Positions 27,635 to 36,282 of a stretch of 64,000 nt of DNA are shown piece by piece. Position 1 is the first letter of the stretch. Each line of letters begins with the position of its first letter. The translations under genes and the position numbers were made by a program. The notes below the pieces were generated by a model that saw only the letters and a program-made list of their open reading frames with translations, did not search any database and was not told the DNA's origin. Source of the DNA: an uncultured Litoreibacter sp. (GTDB taxonomy: Bacteria > Pseudomonadota > Alphaproteobacteria > Rhodobacterales > Rhodobacteraceae); the NCBI GenBank assembly GCA_947494645.1, contig CANLVO010000002.1, positions 676,359-740,358 of the forward strand. Direction: 5' to 3'.

Positions 27635-28687
27635 TCAGTAGTCATAGATATGTTCCAGAGTGCCGCTTTGGGTGGCGAGGGCGTCCAGCGTTGCTGTGAG
27701 TTCTGGAACCTTTATGGCGATGAGGGAGCGGCTCTGGTCAGAGAACCCGAAACGGGAGGTGGTTGAGATGATCTTGGCAGCGCCTGTGAGCGCAGGCGGG
27801 GTCGCGCCGAGATAGGAGAGCAATATGTCGTCATTGCCTGCGATTTCCACAAACTGACCGCCTGCGCGAGCGACGTCTTTGGCGAGGGTGGCGAAGATGC
27901 GGTAGCGGGGGACCTCAGCGATGATGATATCACCGGATTGGTCGATGAGTGTGACGTCAGGCAGGCGGGCCAGATCGGCAGGGTCGATATTCTGGATCGC
28001 GACTTGCATCCGCAATTCGTCCGCGCCGAGGCCCGCGGCGGCGTTTGCGATGACCTTGGCGTATTGGGTTTTGGCGCCCCATTCGAGGCCAAGCGCGATG
28101 CGGCGTTCCCAGCCTCGGACGCCGACAGGTTCAGCCGCCCAGAGTTTCTCAACCCAAGCGGGGAAATCGTAATTGTACCATGGGATCTGCTGCAGGAAGG
28201 TGGCGTAATCGGTCGCCATGTCTGCCTCGACCTTGTCTTGGGGGGAGGGGGCGAAGGCTGTGAAGAGCCGTCCGATGGTTTCCTCGTAGGCAGCTTTGAA
28301 CAGCATCTCCAGCGTGAAGGACGCGCCGATGGTGTAGATCGTGGCTTTTGAGTTGAAGCCCGCCTCCCCCAATTGGTCGGCTTGCTCAGTAAGGCCGCAG
28401 GTGGCTGACCAGAAACCTTTGATGGCGCTCAAATAGGGAAAGGTGTGGGGGTGGCCTGATTTCAGCGTCTCGGCATAGCCCTCATAGGCGTAGACGATGT
28501 GCCATTCGGGGTAGACCATGTAGGTCCGGGCCTCGGGCCGCTGGTTGGCCGGGTCGGTGACGTACTGCGCCTCAGCCTGCGTCAGCGCTTCGCCGCGGCA
28601 CATGGTTTCGACATAAAGGATGGGCCCCGCGATGATGGCAATCAGCAGCAGAAGCGACAGACCCAGCCATTTCAGCAGGCGCTTCAT
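27635..28687 (-). CDS. Membrane-anchored protein of unknown function
   Basis: 350 residues from MKRLLKWLGLSLLLLIAIIAGPILYVETMC at 28687; the start overlaps the stop of the 136-residue gene (ATGA), and the longer ORF is a frame artefact. One N-terminal membrane anchor places the rest in the periplasm. Notable features are RTYMVYPEWHIVYAYEGYAETLKSG and WYNYDFPAWVEKLWA, rich in aromatics, and a C-terminal half with regular strand-helix alternation. I do not recognise the family. Tight coupling to the FAD oxidase genes suggests a shared process. Confidence 0.75.
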   Translation of the reverse strand: MKRLLKWLGLSLLLLIAIIAGPILYVETMCRGEALTQAEAQYVTDPANQRPEARTYMVYPEWHIVYAYEGYAETLKSGHPHTFPYLSAIKGFWSATCGLTEQADQLGEAGFNSKATIYTIGASFTLEMLFKAAYEETIGRLFTAFAPSPQDKVEADMATDYATFLQQIPWYNYDFPAWVEKLWAAEPVGVRGWERRIALGLEWGAKTQYAKVIANAAAGLGADELRMQVAIQNIDPADLARLPDVTLIDQSGDIIIAEVPRYRIFATLAKDVARAGGQFVEIAGNDDILLSYLGATPPALTGAAKIISTTSRFGFSDQSRSLIAIKVPELTATLDALATQSGTLEHIYDY

Positions 28688-29094
28688 TTGCGGTCGAACA
28701 TGAAGGCGGAAAACAGGGCGAAGCCGCCGAGAAAGATGTGCGGGATGTTGGCGGCAAGTTTGATCAGGAAGCTGGGGTATTCGTACCAGCCATAAACGAA
28801 GATGCCGAAATCCAGGTAGCCGGAGCCGGTGACGAGGCCCATGGCACCATCGAGCAGATAAAGCGCCCCGAACCATGTCAGGAAGATTTTCGAGGCGCGG
28901 TGGGAGATCAGGCCCGCAGCCAGCGCCCATAGCCCGGAGGCGACATGCAGCGAGTCGTCGAACAGATCAAGGGCGAAGACCCCAAAAGCGTTGCCGTTCT
29001 CGTCGATGATGCCGGGGATGGGCAGGTAGTTGAGCGATGCCGCGATAAACAAAACGGCGGCGTAGCCGAAAGCGATGATGCGGAGGGTGGTCAT
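28684..29094 (-). CDS. Four-span membrane protein, DUF4383-like
   Basis: 136 residues with four hydrophobic segments (about 5-24, 40-62, 68-87 and 108-131). The pattern LFDDSLHVASGLWALAAGL followed by FGALYLLDGAMGLVTG resembles the DUF4383 family of small integral membrane proteins. Function is unknown. It lies 15 bases downstream of the FAD-oxidase gene and overlaps the next gene, so it is co-translated with both. Confidence 0.72.
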   Translation of the reverse strand: MTTLRIIAFGYAAVLFIAASLNYLPIPGIIDENGNAFGVFALDLFDDSLHVASGLWALAAGLISHRASKIFLTWFGALYLLDGAMGLVTGSGYLDFGIFVYGWYEYPSFLIKLAANIPHIFLGGFALFSAFMFDRK

Positions 29095-29109
29095 GTCTGG
29101 GTGCTCCCT

Positions 29110-30597
29110 TCAGGCGCGCGCGATGTAGCTGTCCCACAGGGCGTTGCGGAACAGAAGTTTGGGGTCCATCGCCCGCTTTTTGGCTGCAAAGGGCCTAAGC
29201 CCGGCGTAACCGGCGGCGAACTGGTCGGGGCGGGCATGCAGGCGGTAGGGCAGGTAATATGTCCCACCCAAACGGATGGCCGCATCAATCAGGTCCTGGG
29301 TCATGCGCCTTGCGTCTTCTTCCGCGCGCAGCGATTTTTCTTGGCTGAACAACATGACGGCGGCGATGCGGTCGACCGGCGCGTAGCCCAGCCAGCTTTC
29401 ATTGTCAGGCATGACGTAGCGCAGGGTGATGTTCAGCAGCTCTTGGTAGGAGGACGGGATGATCTGGCGGCAGGCGGCGATGAAGGCGCCGAAATTGTCG
29501 GGCGAGATGAAGTACTCGTGCAAGATGTCGGTGCGGGTCGGGTCGCGGTCATCAAGGGTGACCACCGGCTCGTTCAGAAGCGCGTTGCGGGTGGTGTCCC
29601 CGCCGCCAATGCGCGGCCCGAGCGAGGATTCAAACCACCAGCGGCCGTGTTTCGCGATGTCGGAGCCAAGCTGCGCCCGGAAAATGTCGCGGGCGCGTTT
29701 GGACAGCCAGCCAGAACCCGGCGCGGGCGGCAGATCGGACTGATCCGAGGTTGGGCGATACGTGATCATCATCGCGTCCTCGAGGAACCGGTCCTTGGAA
29801 ATATCCATCCGGCCATAGGCCATCTGCACATTCGGGGTGCCCTTGATCATGCGCACAAATTCGGGCCCGAAATTCATCGGGTCGAGATGTGTGAAAGTGG
29901 GCTCCAGCCGCGCGTTAGGGACCATGCGGACCTCTAGCTCGGTGATGATGCCTATCAGGCCGTAGCCGCCCATGGCCGACAGGAAGATGTCAGCGTTTTC
30001 CTCGCGAGAACAGGTGACCAACTGACCGTCGGCCAGCATGATCTGGATCGACACCACGGTGGAGCCCATCGGCCCGAACGGGACCGGCCACCCATGCGCG
30101 TTGACCGAGTAGGTCGCGGCGACGCCGAAATCGTTGTTCGATTGCATGACCGCCGGAGAGAAGCCCGCAGCGTCCAGCACTCTGATGATGGTGGACCATC
30201 TGGTGCCCGCGCCTGTGCGGTAGGTCAGATTGGTAGTGTCCAGCTCGACCCAGTCATGGGCCATTGTGTAGGTTGTGCCACCCTGGGCAATGGATTGCCC
30301 GCCCATCGAATGGCGCGCGGCAGAGGCGATGACGGGGCGGCGATTGGCTTCGGCGTCTTTCAGTTCCGCGCGCAGGGCGGCGGTGGATTGGGCGTCGAAT
30401 TTATCTGATACGGTGATATGTTTGGCGACCCGGGTGGGCGACAGCTCCGAGGCGTCATTGAGGATCAGCGGGTCGGCTGTTGGCGTGACATAGTTGGTGC
30501 CAATGGGGACAGGGTCGGTGTAATAGCGCCGCGTGGCCCAGCCGCCGATGACGGCTCCGGTGCCCAGAAGGAAGGCTCTGCGGGTGTTTTTGCTCAT
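29110..30597 (-). CDS. TAT-exported FAD-binding oxidase, aldonolactone-oxidase-like
   Basis: 495 residues. The N-terminus KNTRRAFLLGTGAVIGGWA is a twin-arginine signal, implying export already folded with its flavin. The FAD-binding PCMH domain spans about 75-250 (RPVIASAARHSMGGQSIAQGG; GYGLIGIITELEVRMVPN), and the C-terminal substrate domain ends RAMDPKLLFRNALWDSYI, as in the L-gulono-/D-arabinono-1,4-lactone oxidase class. It should oxidise a sugar, lactone or alcohol in the periplasm; the true substrate is unknown. It heads a five-gene operon with two membrane proteins, a small exported protein and MOSC. Confidence 0.82.
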   Translation of the reverse strand: MSKNTRRAFLLGTGAVIGGWATRRYYTDPVPIGTNYVTPTADPLILNDASELSPTRVAKHITVSDKFDAQSTAALRAELKDAEANRRPVIASAARHSMGGQSIAQGGTTYTMAHDWVELDTTNLTYRTGAGTRWSTIIRVLDAAGFSPAVMQSNNDFGVAATYSVNAHGWPVPFGPMGSTVVSIQIMLADGQLVTCSREENADIFLSAMGGYGLIGIITELEVRMVPNARLEPTFTHLDPMNFGPEFVRMIKGTPNVQMAYGRMDISKDRFLEDAMMITYRPTSDQSDLPPAPGSGWLSKRARDIFRAQLGSDIAKHGRWWFESSLGPRIGGGDTTRNALLNEPVVTLDDRDPTRTDILHEYFISPDNFGAFIAACRQIIPSSYQELLNITLRYVMPDNESWLGYAPVDRIAAVMLFSQEKSLRAEEDARRMTQDLIDAAIRLGGTYYLPYRLHARPDQFAAGYAGLRPFAAKKRAMDPKLLFRNALWDSYIARA

Positions 30598-30902
30598 CGT
30601 CCCCGAATTCCTTTTCTTTGTCCCTTTTTGCGTTTGCTCTTGTCCTGATCTGGGGGCGGCCGGATCAGGTTGAAAGGGTTAGACGGAGATTAATGGCAAT
30701 TTGGGGTGCGGGTCAAAGCCTGTCTGGCTTTTGAGCCATGCACGGGTAGTGTGATGAAAGAAAATGGAAATATCCGCCTCTGCGCCTTGGGCTGAGCTGT
30801 GTTTAGCAACGCCTGCGCCGCGCCGACAGGTTGTGGGTTTCACCCCCAGATCCGCAATTTATTCTGAGGCTTCGTCCGAGGGGATTTCCGCCAGAACGCT
30901 GC
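30598..30902. other. 305-base intergenic region upstream of the FAD-oxidase operon
   Basis: This region lies between the stop of yaaA and the start of the FAD oxidase, both on the minus strand. It contains no supported ORF. The inverted repeat CCTGATC (30644-30650) / GATCAGG (30663-30669) with a 12-base centre lies 47-72 bases before the oxidase ATG and is a candidate operator or leader hairpin. I see no clear intrinsic terminator after yaaA. Confidence 0.5.
30644..30669 (-). promoter_or_regulatory. Inverted repeat CCTGATC-N12-GATCAGG
   Basis: Seven-base perfect arms around a G+C-rich centre, just upstream of the FAD-oxidase start. It could be an operator for the operon or form a leader hairpin. 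There is no flanking T-run on the minus strand, so a terminator role is not favoured. Confidence 0.35.
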
Positions 30903-31697
30903 TCAGGAGGCTTTGCGGACGGCGTTAAGGGCTGCCTCGGATCGGAAGAAGACCGGGTTGTCGGGGGTGGATTGATCGGGCTGGTAGTTGTAGCCGCCCG
31001 TGTCGAAATCCTTCAGCCCATCGACGTTTGCGATGCGGTTCTGAATGATAAACCGCGCCATGGCCCCGCGGGCCTGTTTGGCAAAAAAGCTGACGATCTT
31101 GGGGCCGCCGGGTTTGTCTTCGAGGAAGGTCGGCGTGACCACTTTCAGCTTAAGCGCTTTGGGATCAACCGCCCCGAAATACTCCTGACTGGCGCAGTTG
31201 ATCAACGTGTCCGTTCCCTGCGCCTCGGCCTCTGCGTTCAGCTTCAGCGCGATCTTGTCGCCCCAATAGGCATAAAGCGACGGTTTGCGCCCGGTTTTCA
31301 GGCGGCTGCCCATCTCCAGCCGGTAAGGCTGGATTGCATCAAGCGGTTTCAGCAGGCCGTAGAGACCTGACAGGATGCGCAAGTGGTTCTGCGCATAGGC
31401 CAGCTCGTCTGCGTCAAGCGAGGCGGCCTCGAGACCCGTATAGGTGTCCCCCGCGAAGCTGAGCGCAGCAGGCTTCGAGTTGTCAGGCGTAGAGGCGGGT
31501 TCAAACGCCTTGAACCGGTCGTAATTCAGCTTGGCGAGGCTGTCTGAGATCGACATCAACGCGCCCAGTTTCTTGGCACTGAGCCGGGCGGCGGATTTGG
31601 CCAGGATGTTGGCGTCGTCCTGAAACTCCGGCAAAGTAGGGGTCAGGTCCGTCGCGGACATATCGAGCTTTTTGGCGGGGGAGATGACGATCAGCAT
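30903..31697 (-). CDS. yaaA: Peroxide stress protein YaaA
   Basis: 264 residues. MLIVISPAKKLDMS at the start, LRILSGLYGLLKPLDAIQPYRLEMG in the middle and FFAKQARGAMARFIIQNRI near the end are the signatures of the YaaA/DUF328 family. In E. coli YaaA limits free iron and damage under hydrogen peroxide stress. It is cytoplasmic, of the usual length, and follows recQ by 55 bases on the same strand. Confidence 0.93.
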   Translation of the reverse strand: MLIVISPAKKLDMSATDLTPTLPEFQDDANILAKSAARLSAKKLGALMSISDSLAKLNYDRFKAFEPASTPDNSKPAALSFAGDTYTGLEAASLDADELAYAQNHLRILSGLYGLLKPLDAIQPYRLEMGSRLKTGRKPSLYAYWGDKIALKLNAEAEAQGTDTLINCASQEYFGAVDPKALKLKVVTPTFLEDKPGGPKIVSFFAKQARGAMARFIIQNRIANVDGLKDFDTGGYNYQPDQSTPDNPVFFRSEAALNAVRKAS

Positions 31698-31752
31698 GCG
31701 GGTCCCTTCTTCATGGGGCGTAATCTAGCGGGGCGGGTGGCGGCGTCCAGTG

Positions 31753-33792
31753 CTATGCGTCTGCCAGCACCTCAAGGAATGCGTCGGCAAAGCGGTCTGC
31801 GCGTCGCTCCCCCAAAAGCCTTGTCATGGCGGCGTGGTCGCGGGGGCGGGTTTCGGCCACTTTGGCCAGCAGCGACGCAGAACAACTCACCGGTTTGTCA
31901 AAGCCGCCTTCGCCGTTTTTCAGGCGGTTCTGGGCCTCCATCAACTGATCATAGACCGCGCCTGCATTGCCGCCCGCAAGCTTGCGGCGCGCGGGATGGG
32001 GCACCTCGGCCTCCGCCCCGGTGATGACTTCCAAAAACCCGGTGCCGTAGTTTTCCAGCTTCTTGGCCCCCACGCCGCTGATCTGGGCAAATGCGTCCAG
32101 CGTGGCAGGGCGTTTCTCGGCCATTTCGATCAGGGTCTTGTCGTTGAAAATAATATAGGCGGGGACGCCCTGTGCCTCTGCAAAGGCGCGGCGCTTGGCC
32201 TTGAGCGCGGACAAAAGCGGCGCGTCTTCGTCCGAGACCAGCGTGCGCACGCGCGGTCCAGAGCGGCCCTTGCTGATCGTGTCGCGGCGCAGGGTGATCG
32301 TGGCCTCGTCCTTCAAAATGGGCCGGGCCTTGTCTGTCATGAACAGCGCGCCGTGGCGGTCGGGGTTGGGGCGGATCAGGTCATGGCCCTGCATCTGCCG
32401 AAACACCGCGCCCCATTCGCGCTTGTCCAGATCGTCGCCCACCCCGAATGTCGGCAGCTGGTCATGGCCGCGTTGTTGCACCTTGTCAGTCATCTGTCCG
32501 CGCAGGATGTCGATCAGGTGTCCCGCGCCAAACCACGCATCCGTCCGCAAAATGGCCGACAGCGCTTTGCGCACATGCACCGTTCCGTCGAACGTCTTGG
32601 GTGGGGTGTCACACAGATCGCATTTGCCGCAGCTGATCTCCGTCTCGCCAAAATAGCTCAAAAGCGCATGGCGGCGGCATTCCAAGGCCTCCGCCAGTCC
32701 CAACAGCGCGTTCAGACGCGCGTGGTCCGCGCCTTTGCGCTCCGCGTCGGCCAGCCCTTCGTCAATCTGCTGGCGACGGAAGCGGATGTCGTCGGCGCTA
32801 TACAGCGTGAGCGTGTCGGCAGGCGCCCCGTCGCGGCCCGCACGGCCGATTTCCTGATAATACCCCTCGATGGTCTTGGGCAGGTCGGCATGGGCGACCC
32901 AGCGCACATCCGGCTTGTCGACCCCCATCCCGAAGGCAATCGTGGCCACCACGACCAGCCCGTCCTCGCGAGAGAACCGCGCCTCGACCTCCCGGCGCAG
33001 CTCTGGGTCCATGCCGCCATGGTAGTGGCAGGCGGCGTGGCCATCCTCCGCCAAGGCGCGGGCAAGGCTTTCGGTTTTGGCGCGCGTGCCGCAATAGACA
33101 ATCCCCGATTGGCCGCGTCTTGCATTGGCAAACTCAAGGATTTGCTTGCGTGGCGAGTCCTTCGCCTGAAAGGCCAGATGCAGGTTGGGGCGGTCAAAGC
33201 CGTGCAGAAATGTCGTCGGCTGAACCCCGTCAAACAGCCGCGCCACGATTTCTGCGCGGGTTTCCTCGTCGGCGGTGGCGGTGAAGGCGGCCAGAGGTAC
33301 ATCCAGCGCTTTGCGCAACTGCCCGATGCGCAGGTAATCCGGGCGGAAATCATGTCCCCATTGGCTGACGCAATGCGCCTCGTCCACCGCAATCATGGTG
33401 ACATGCGCCCGACGCAGCATGTCTTGTGTGGCGGTTTTGGCAAGGCGCTCAGGCGCGAGGTAGAGCAGCTTCAGATGCCCTTCGCGCAGGGCCGCAAACA
33501 CCGCGTCGCTTTCCTCTTCCGTGTTGCCTGAGGTCAGACACCCCGCGCTGACACCCGCGGCCCTCAAGGCCCGCACCTGATCCCGCATCAAGGCGATCAG
33601 CGGCGAGATCACCACCGTCAGCCCTTCCCGACACAAGGCAGGCAGTTGGAAGCACAGCGACTTGCCGCCCCCCGTGGGCATGATGGCCAACGTGTTCTGG
33701 CCCGCGCAGACGGCCTCCACGATCTCCTCCTGACCGGGGCGGAAGGCGTCGAATCCGAAGATGTCGGAAAGCAGATCTGTGGCGTCCAGCAT
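31753..33792 (-). CDS. recQ: ATP-dependent DNA helicase RecQ
   Basis: 679 residues. Walker A MPTGGGKS (K44), DEAHC box AVDEAHCVSQWGHDFRPDY and helicase motif GRAGRDG are present. Zinc-binding cysteines occur in CRRHALLSYFGE...CGKCDLCDTP, followed by a winged-helix RQC domain and an HRDC domain (AFAQISGVGAKKLENYG). It is a 3'-to-5' helicase acting in recombination and replication repair. About 80 residues extend past the HRDC domain. The large plus-strand ORF 31750-33531 is only its antisense shadow. Confidence 0.96.
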   Translation of the reverse strand: MLDATDLLSDIFGFDAFRPGQEEIVEAVCAGQNTLAIMPTGGGKSLCFQLPALCREGLTVVISPLIALMRDQVRALRAAGVSAGCLTSGNTEEESDAVFAALREGHLKLLYLAPERLAKTATQDMLRRAHVTMIAVDEAHCVSQWGHDFRPDYLRIGQLRKALDVPLAAFTATADEETRAEIVARLFDGVQPTTFLHGFDRPNLHLAFQAKDSPRKQILEFANARRGQSGIVYCGTRAKTESLARALAEDGHAACHYHGGMDPELRREVEARFSREDGLVVVATIAFGMGVDKPDVRWVAHADLPKTIEGYYQEIGRAGRDGAPADTLTLYSADDIRFRRQQIDEGLADAERKGADHARLNALLGLAEALECRRHALLSYFGETEISCGKCDLCDTPPKTFDGTVHVRKALSAILRTDAWFGAGHLIDILRGQMTDKVQQRGHDQLPTFGVGDDLDKREWGAVFRQMQGHDLIRPNPDRHGALFMTDKARPILKDEATITLRRDTISKGRSGPRVRTLVSDEDAPLLSALKAKRRAFAEAQGVPAYIIFNDKTLIEMAEKRPATLDAFAQISGVGAKKLENYGTGFLEVITGAEAEVPHPARRKLAGGNAGAVYDQLMEAQNRLKNGEGGFDKPVSCSASLLAKVAETRPRDHAAMTRLLGERRADRFADAFLEVLADA

Positions 33793-33894
33793 GTGTAAGA
33801 AGGCCTGTTTGGGTCGTGTTGTTGTGCTCGATTTTTATGGAGCATCCCATATTACCAATGGGTGAACAACCGCCCTCGGCCACAAGATATAGCG

Positions 33895-34455
33895 TTAATC
33901 GGCCCTCAAGAGCGTGATCGTGGCCGTGCCATAGGTTTTGTGCTCCAGATGCGTAAAGCCTGCGGGCGGCAGTTGGGCAGAGGCTTCCTCCCACACGACC
34001 AGAGCTTCCGGCGCGATCCAGCCGTTCTCACGGGCGCAAGTCAGGGCCTTTTCGCCCATGGATTTGCCATAAGGCGGGTCAAGAAACACCAGATCAAACG
34101 GTGCATAGGGGTTCGCAGCCAGCCGCGTGGCGTCTTGGGTCAGCACCGTCGCGGTCTCTGCCGCACGCAGCTTGGCGAGGTTTTTGGTGATCAGCTTGAA
34201 CCCGGCCCTGCCGTTCTCCACAAAACACACCCGGTCCGCGCCGCGCGACAGAGCCTCAAGCCCCAAAGCCCCGGTGCCGGCAAACAGGTCCAGAACGCGG
34301 GCGCCTGCCACGGGCGCACCAAACCGCCCGCCGGTCAGCATGTTGAACAGGCTTTCGCGCACCCGATCAGAGGTGGGGCGCAGATGGGCGCTCACATCGC
34401 CTTTGCCGACCTCAGCCAGCGCCGTGCCGCGATGTTTGCCCGCGATGATCCTCAT
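33895..34455 (-). CDS. rsmD: 16S rRNA (guanine(966)-N2)-methyltransferase
   Basis: 186 residues from MRIIAGKHRGTALAEVG at 34455. The start overlaps the flavoprotein stop by 4 bases (ATGA), and the longer ORF is rejected. RPTSDRVRESLFNML, VLDLFAGTGALGLEALSRGA and the catalytic LVFLDPPYG are classical RsmD motifs. It methylates G966 of 16S rRNA during 30S maturation. The product is co-expressed with the flavoprotein upstream. Confidence 0.95.
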   Translation of the reverse strand: MRIIAGKHRGTALAEVGKGDVSAHLRPTSDRVRESLFNMLTGGRFGAPVAGARVLDLFAGTGALGLEALSRGADRVCFVENGRAGFKLITKNLAKLRAAETATVLTQDATRLAANPYAPFDLVFLDPPYGKSMGEKALTCARENGWIAPEALVVWEEASAQLPPAGFTHLEHKTYGTATITLLRAD

Positions 34456-35657
34456 GCTTTCAAAAGCGCCTTCATGTCGGTCGCGGGGTCGGCGATCACG
34501 TCGGGGCTGGGGTGTTTCCCCGCCTCGATCAGCCGTTTGCCGATCATGTAGCTGCGCGGGTCGTTCAGCGCGTCCACCGCCAGTAAATGCGCGCCCGAAT
34601 AGTACCAATGCGAAACCGCGTCGCCGTCGCGGCGCACCACCACGCGGTCATGGCCGCCACCTAACCCGGCGATCTGCAGCTTCAGGTCATATTGATCCGA
34701 CCAGAACCATGGGCGGGGCGTGTAGGTCTTGCCCGCCCCCATGATGTTTTCGGCGACCAGTTCGGCGTGATCAATCGCATGGCCGACGCTTTCCAGCCGC
34801 ATCTGAACGCCGCCGTGCGGGAAAGAGGCGCAGTCGCCTGCGGCCCACACGCCCTCTACGCTGGTCTGGCCCAGTGCATCCGTGGCAATCCCGTTTTCCA
34901 GCGCCACGCCAGCCGCACCCGCCAAGGCGTCGCCCGGCACGATGCCCACGCCTGCAATGACGAAATCGACCTCCAACTCGGTGCCGTCGCTCAGCACCGC
35001 GCCGGTCACGGCGTCCTCGCCCAACAGCTGATCCAGCCCGACGCCTTCGCGGACATCCACGCCTTGGCTCACATGCAGCGCGCGCACAAAATCGGAGGTT
35101 TCCTGGCAGGCGACGCGTTGCAAAATCCGCTCCGCCATCTCGACCACGGTGACGGAGACGCCCAGCTTGCGGGCCACGGCGGCGGCCTCAAGGCCGATAT
35201 ATCCACCCCCCACGATCAGCGCCCTTGCGCCGTCGCGGAATGCGGCCTCCATCGTGTCCACGTCGGCCAGGCTGCGCACCACATGCACGCCCGCCAGATC
35301 GCCGCCAATCGCGGCAGGCAAACGGCGCGGGGAAGACCCAGTGGTGAACACCAGATGGTCGTAGCTGATCAGATCGCCGCCCACAGAAACCGTCTTCGCG
35401 GCCACGTCAACGGCGTCAACGGCAGCGCCCAGACGCAAGGATATCCCGTTCTCGTCGTAAAACTCCCGAGGCCGCAGGTAGAGCCGTTCTTCCTCCATCT
35501 CGCCCAGCAGGTAGGCCTTAGACAGCGGAGGCCGCTGGTAAGGCGGAACAGGCTCTTCGCCAATCAGGGTGATCTCGCCGTCAAACTCTGAATTTCGCAG
35601 CTTTGCGGTCAGCGCGCACCCGGCCTGCCCGGCGCCGATCACTACAATATGGGTCAT
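34452..35657 (-). CDS. FAD-dependent ferredoxin/rubredoxin reductase-type oxidoreductase
   Basis: 401 residues from MTHIVVIGAGQAGCALTAKLR at 35657. There are two dinucleotide-binding folds, FAD at VIGAGQAG and NAD(P)H at ALIVGGGYIGLEAAAVARKLG, plus GVWAAGDCASFPH for the second FAD contact. PPYQRPPLSKAYL and the C-terminal FWSDQYDLKLQIAGL are typical of putidaredoxin/rhodocoxin reductase-type enzymes that feed electrons to a 2Fe-2S ferredoxin. No ferredoxin or P450 gene is adjacent, so the partner is unknown. It is divergent from the Prx5 peroxiredoxin. Confidence 0.86.
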   Translation of the reverse strand: MTHIVVIGAGQAGCALTAKLRNSEFDGEITLIGEEPVPPYQRPPLSKAYLLGEMEEERLYLRPREFYDENGISLRLGAAVDAVDVAAKTVSVGGDLISYDHLVFTTGSSPRRLPAAIGGDLAGVHVVRSLADVDTMEAAFRDGARALIVGGGYIGLEAAAVARKLGVSVTVVEMAERILQRVACQETSDFVRALHVSQGVDVREGVGLDQLLGEDAVTGAVLSDGTELEVDFVIAGVGIVPGDALAGAAGVALENGIATDALGQTSVEGVWAAGDCASFPHGGVQMRLESVGHAIDHAELVAENIMGAGKTYTPRPWFWSDQYDLKLQIAGLGGGHDRVVVRRDGDAVSHWYYSGAHLLAVDALNDPRSYMIGKRLIEAGKHPSPDVIADPATDMKALLKA

Positions 35658-35739
35658 GTCTGCTTGGCTTCCCGTTGGTCTTTTCGTGGCTGACCCTATA
35701 TGAGCAGGAGGGAGAAACTCAATCAGGGAAAGAACCGTC

Positions 35740-36228
35740 ATGACACTATCTGTAGGCGACACGCTGCCAAATGCTGATCTGTACCGCATGGGGTCCGAGG
35801 GGCCGGAAAGCGTGGCATTGGACAGCCTCACCAAAGGCCGCAAGGTGGTGATCTTCGGGCTGCCCGGTGCCTATACCGGGACCTGCACCTCGGCGCATGT
35901 GCCCAGCTTCATGCGGACCAAAGGTGATTTCGATGCCAAGGGCGTGGACGAGATCATCTGCCTGTCGGTCAACGACCCGTTTGTGATGGATGCTTGGGGC
36001 AAAAGCACCGGTGCGGCGGATGCCGGGCTGACATTTCTGGGCGATCCGGCCTCAGAGCTGACCAAGGCCATCGGCATGGACTTCGACGCGCCACCAGCGG
36101 GGCTGCATGGCCGTTCCAAACGCTACGCGCTTTATGCCGAAGACGGTGTCGTAAAGGTGCTGCAGGCCGAAGAAAACCCGGGCGTTTGCGAAACCTCCGG
36201 CGGGGAGGCTTTGCTCGCCTCGATCTAG
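35740..36228 (+). CDS. Peroxiredoxin, Prx5 type
   Basis: 162 residues. LPGAYTGTCTSAHVPSF carries the peroxidatic cysteine (C49) in the Prx5 active-site context, and GLHGRSKRYALYAEDGVVKVL is family-typical. A second cysteine (C150, in NPGVCETSGGEALL) near the C-terminus may resolve the sulfenate. It reduces hydrogen peroxide and alkyl peroxides using thioredoxin or glutaredoxin. A strong rho-independent terminator follows 24 bases after the stop. Confidence 0.93.
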   Translation: MTLSVGDTLPNADLYRMGSEGPESVALDSLTKGRKVVIFGLPGAYTGTCTSAHVPSFMRTKGDFDAKGVDEIICLSVNDPFVMDAWGKSTGAADAGLTFLGDPASELTKAIGMDFDAPPAGLHGRSKRYALYAEDGVVKVLQAEENPGVCETSGGEALLASI

Positions 36229-36251
36229 CCCAAGAAACAAACGCATTGAAG

Positions 36252-36282
36252 AAGGCGGCTCCTGAACCGGGGCCGCCTTTTG
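36252..36282 (+). terminator. Intrinsic terminator after the peroxiredoxin gene
   Basis: The stem GGCGGCTCC (36254-36262) pairs with GGGGCCGCC (36269-36277) over 9 base pairs, including one G-U, around the loop TGAACC, and is followed by TTTT. It stops transcription of the plus-strand peroxiredoxin just before the end of the convergent mscS gene. Confidence 0.85.

Noticed and set aside
31750-33531. 593-residue plus-strand ORF
   Set aside because: It is the antisense shadow of recQ, with low-complexity Arg/Gln-rich content typical of reversed high-GC genes.
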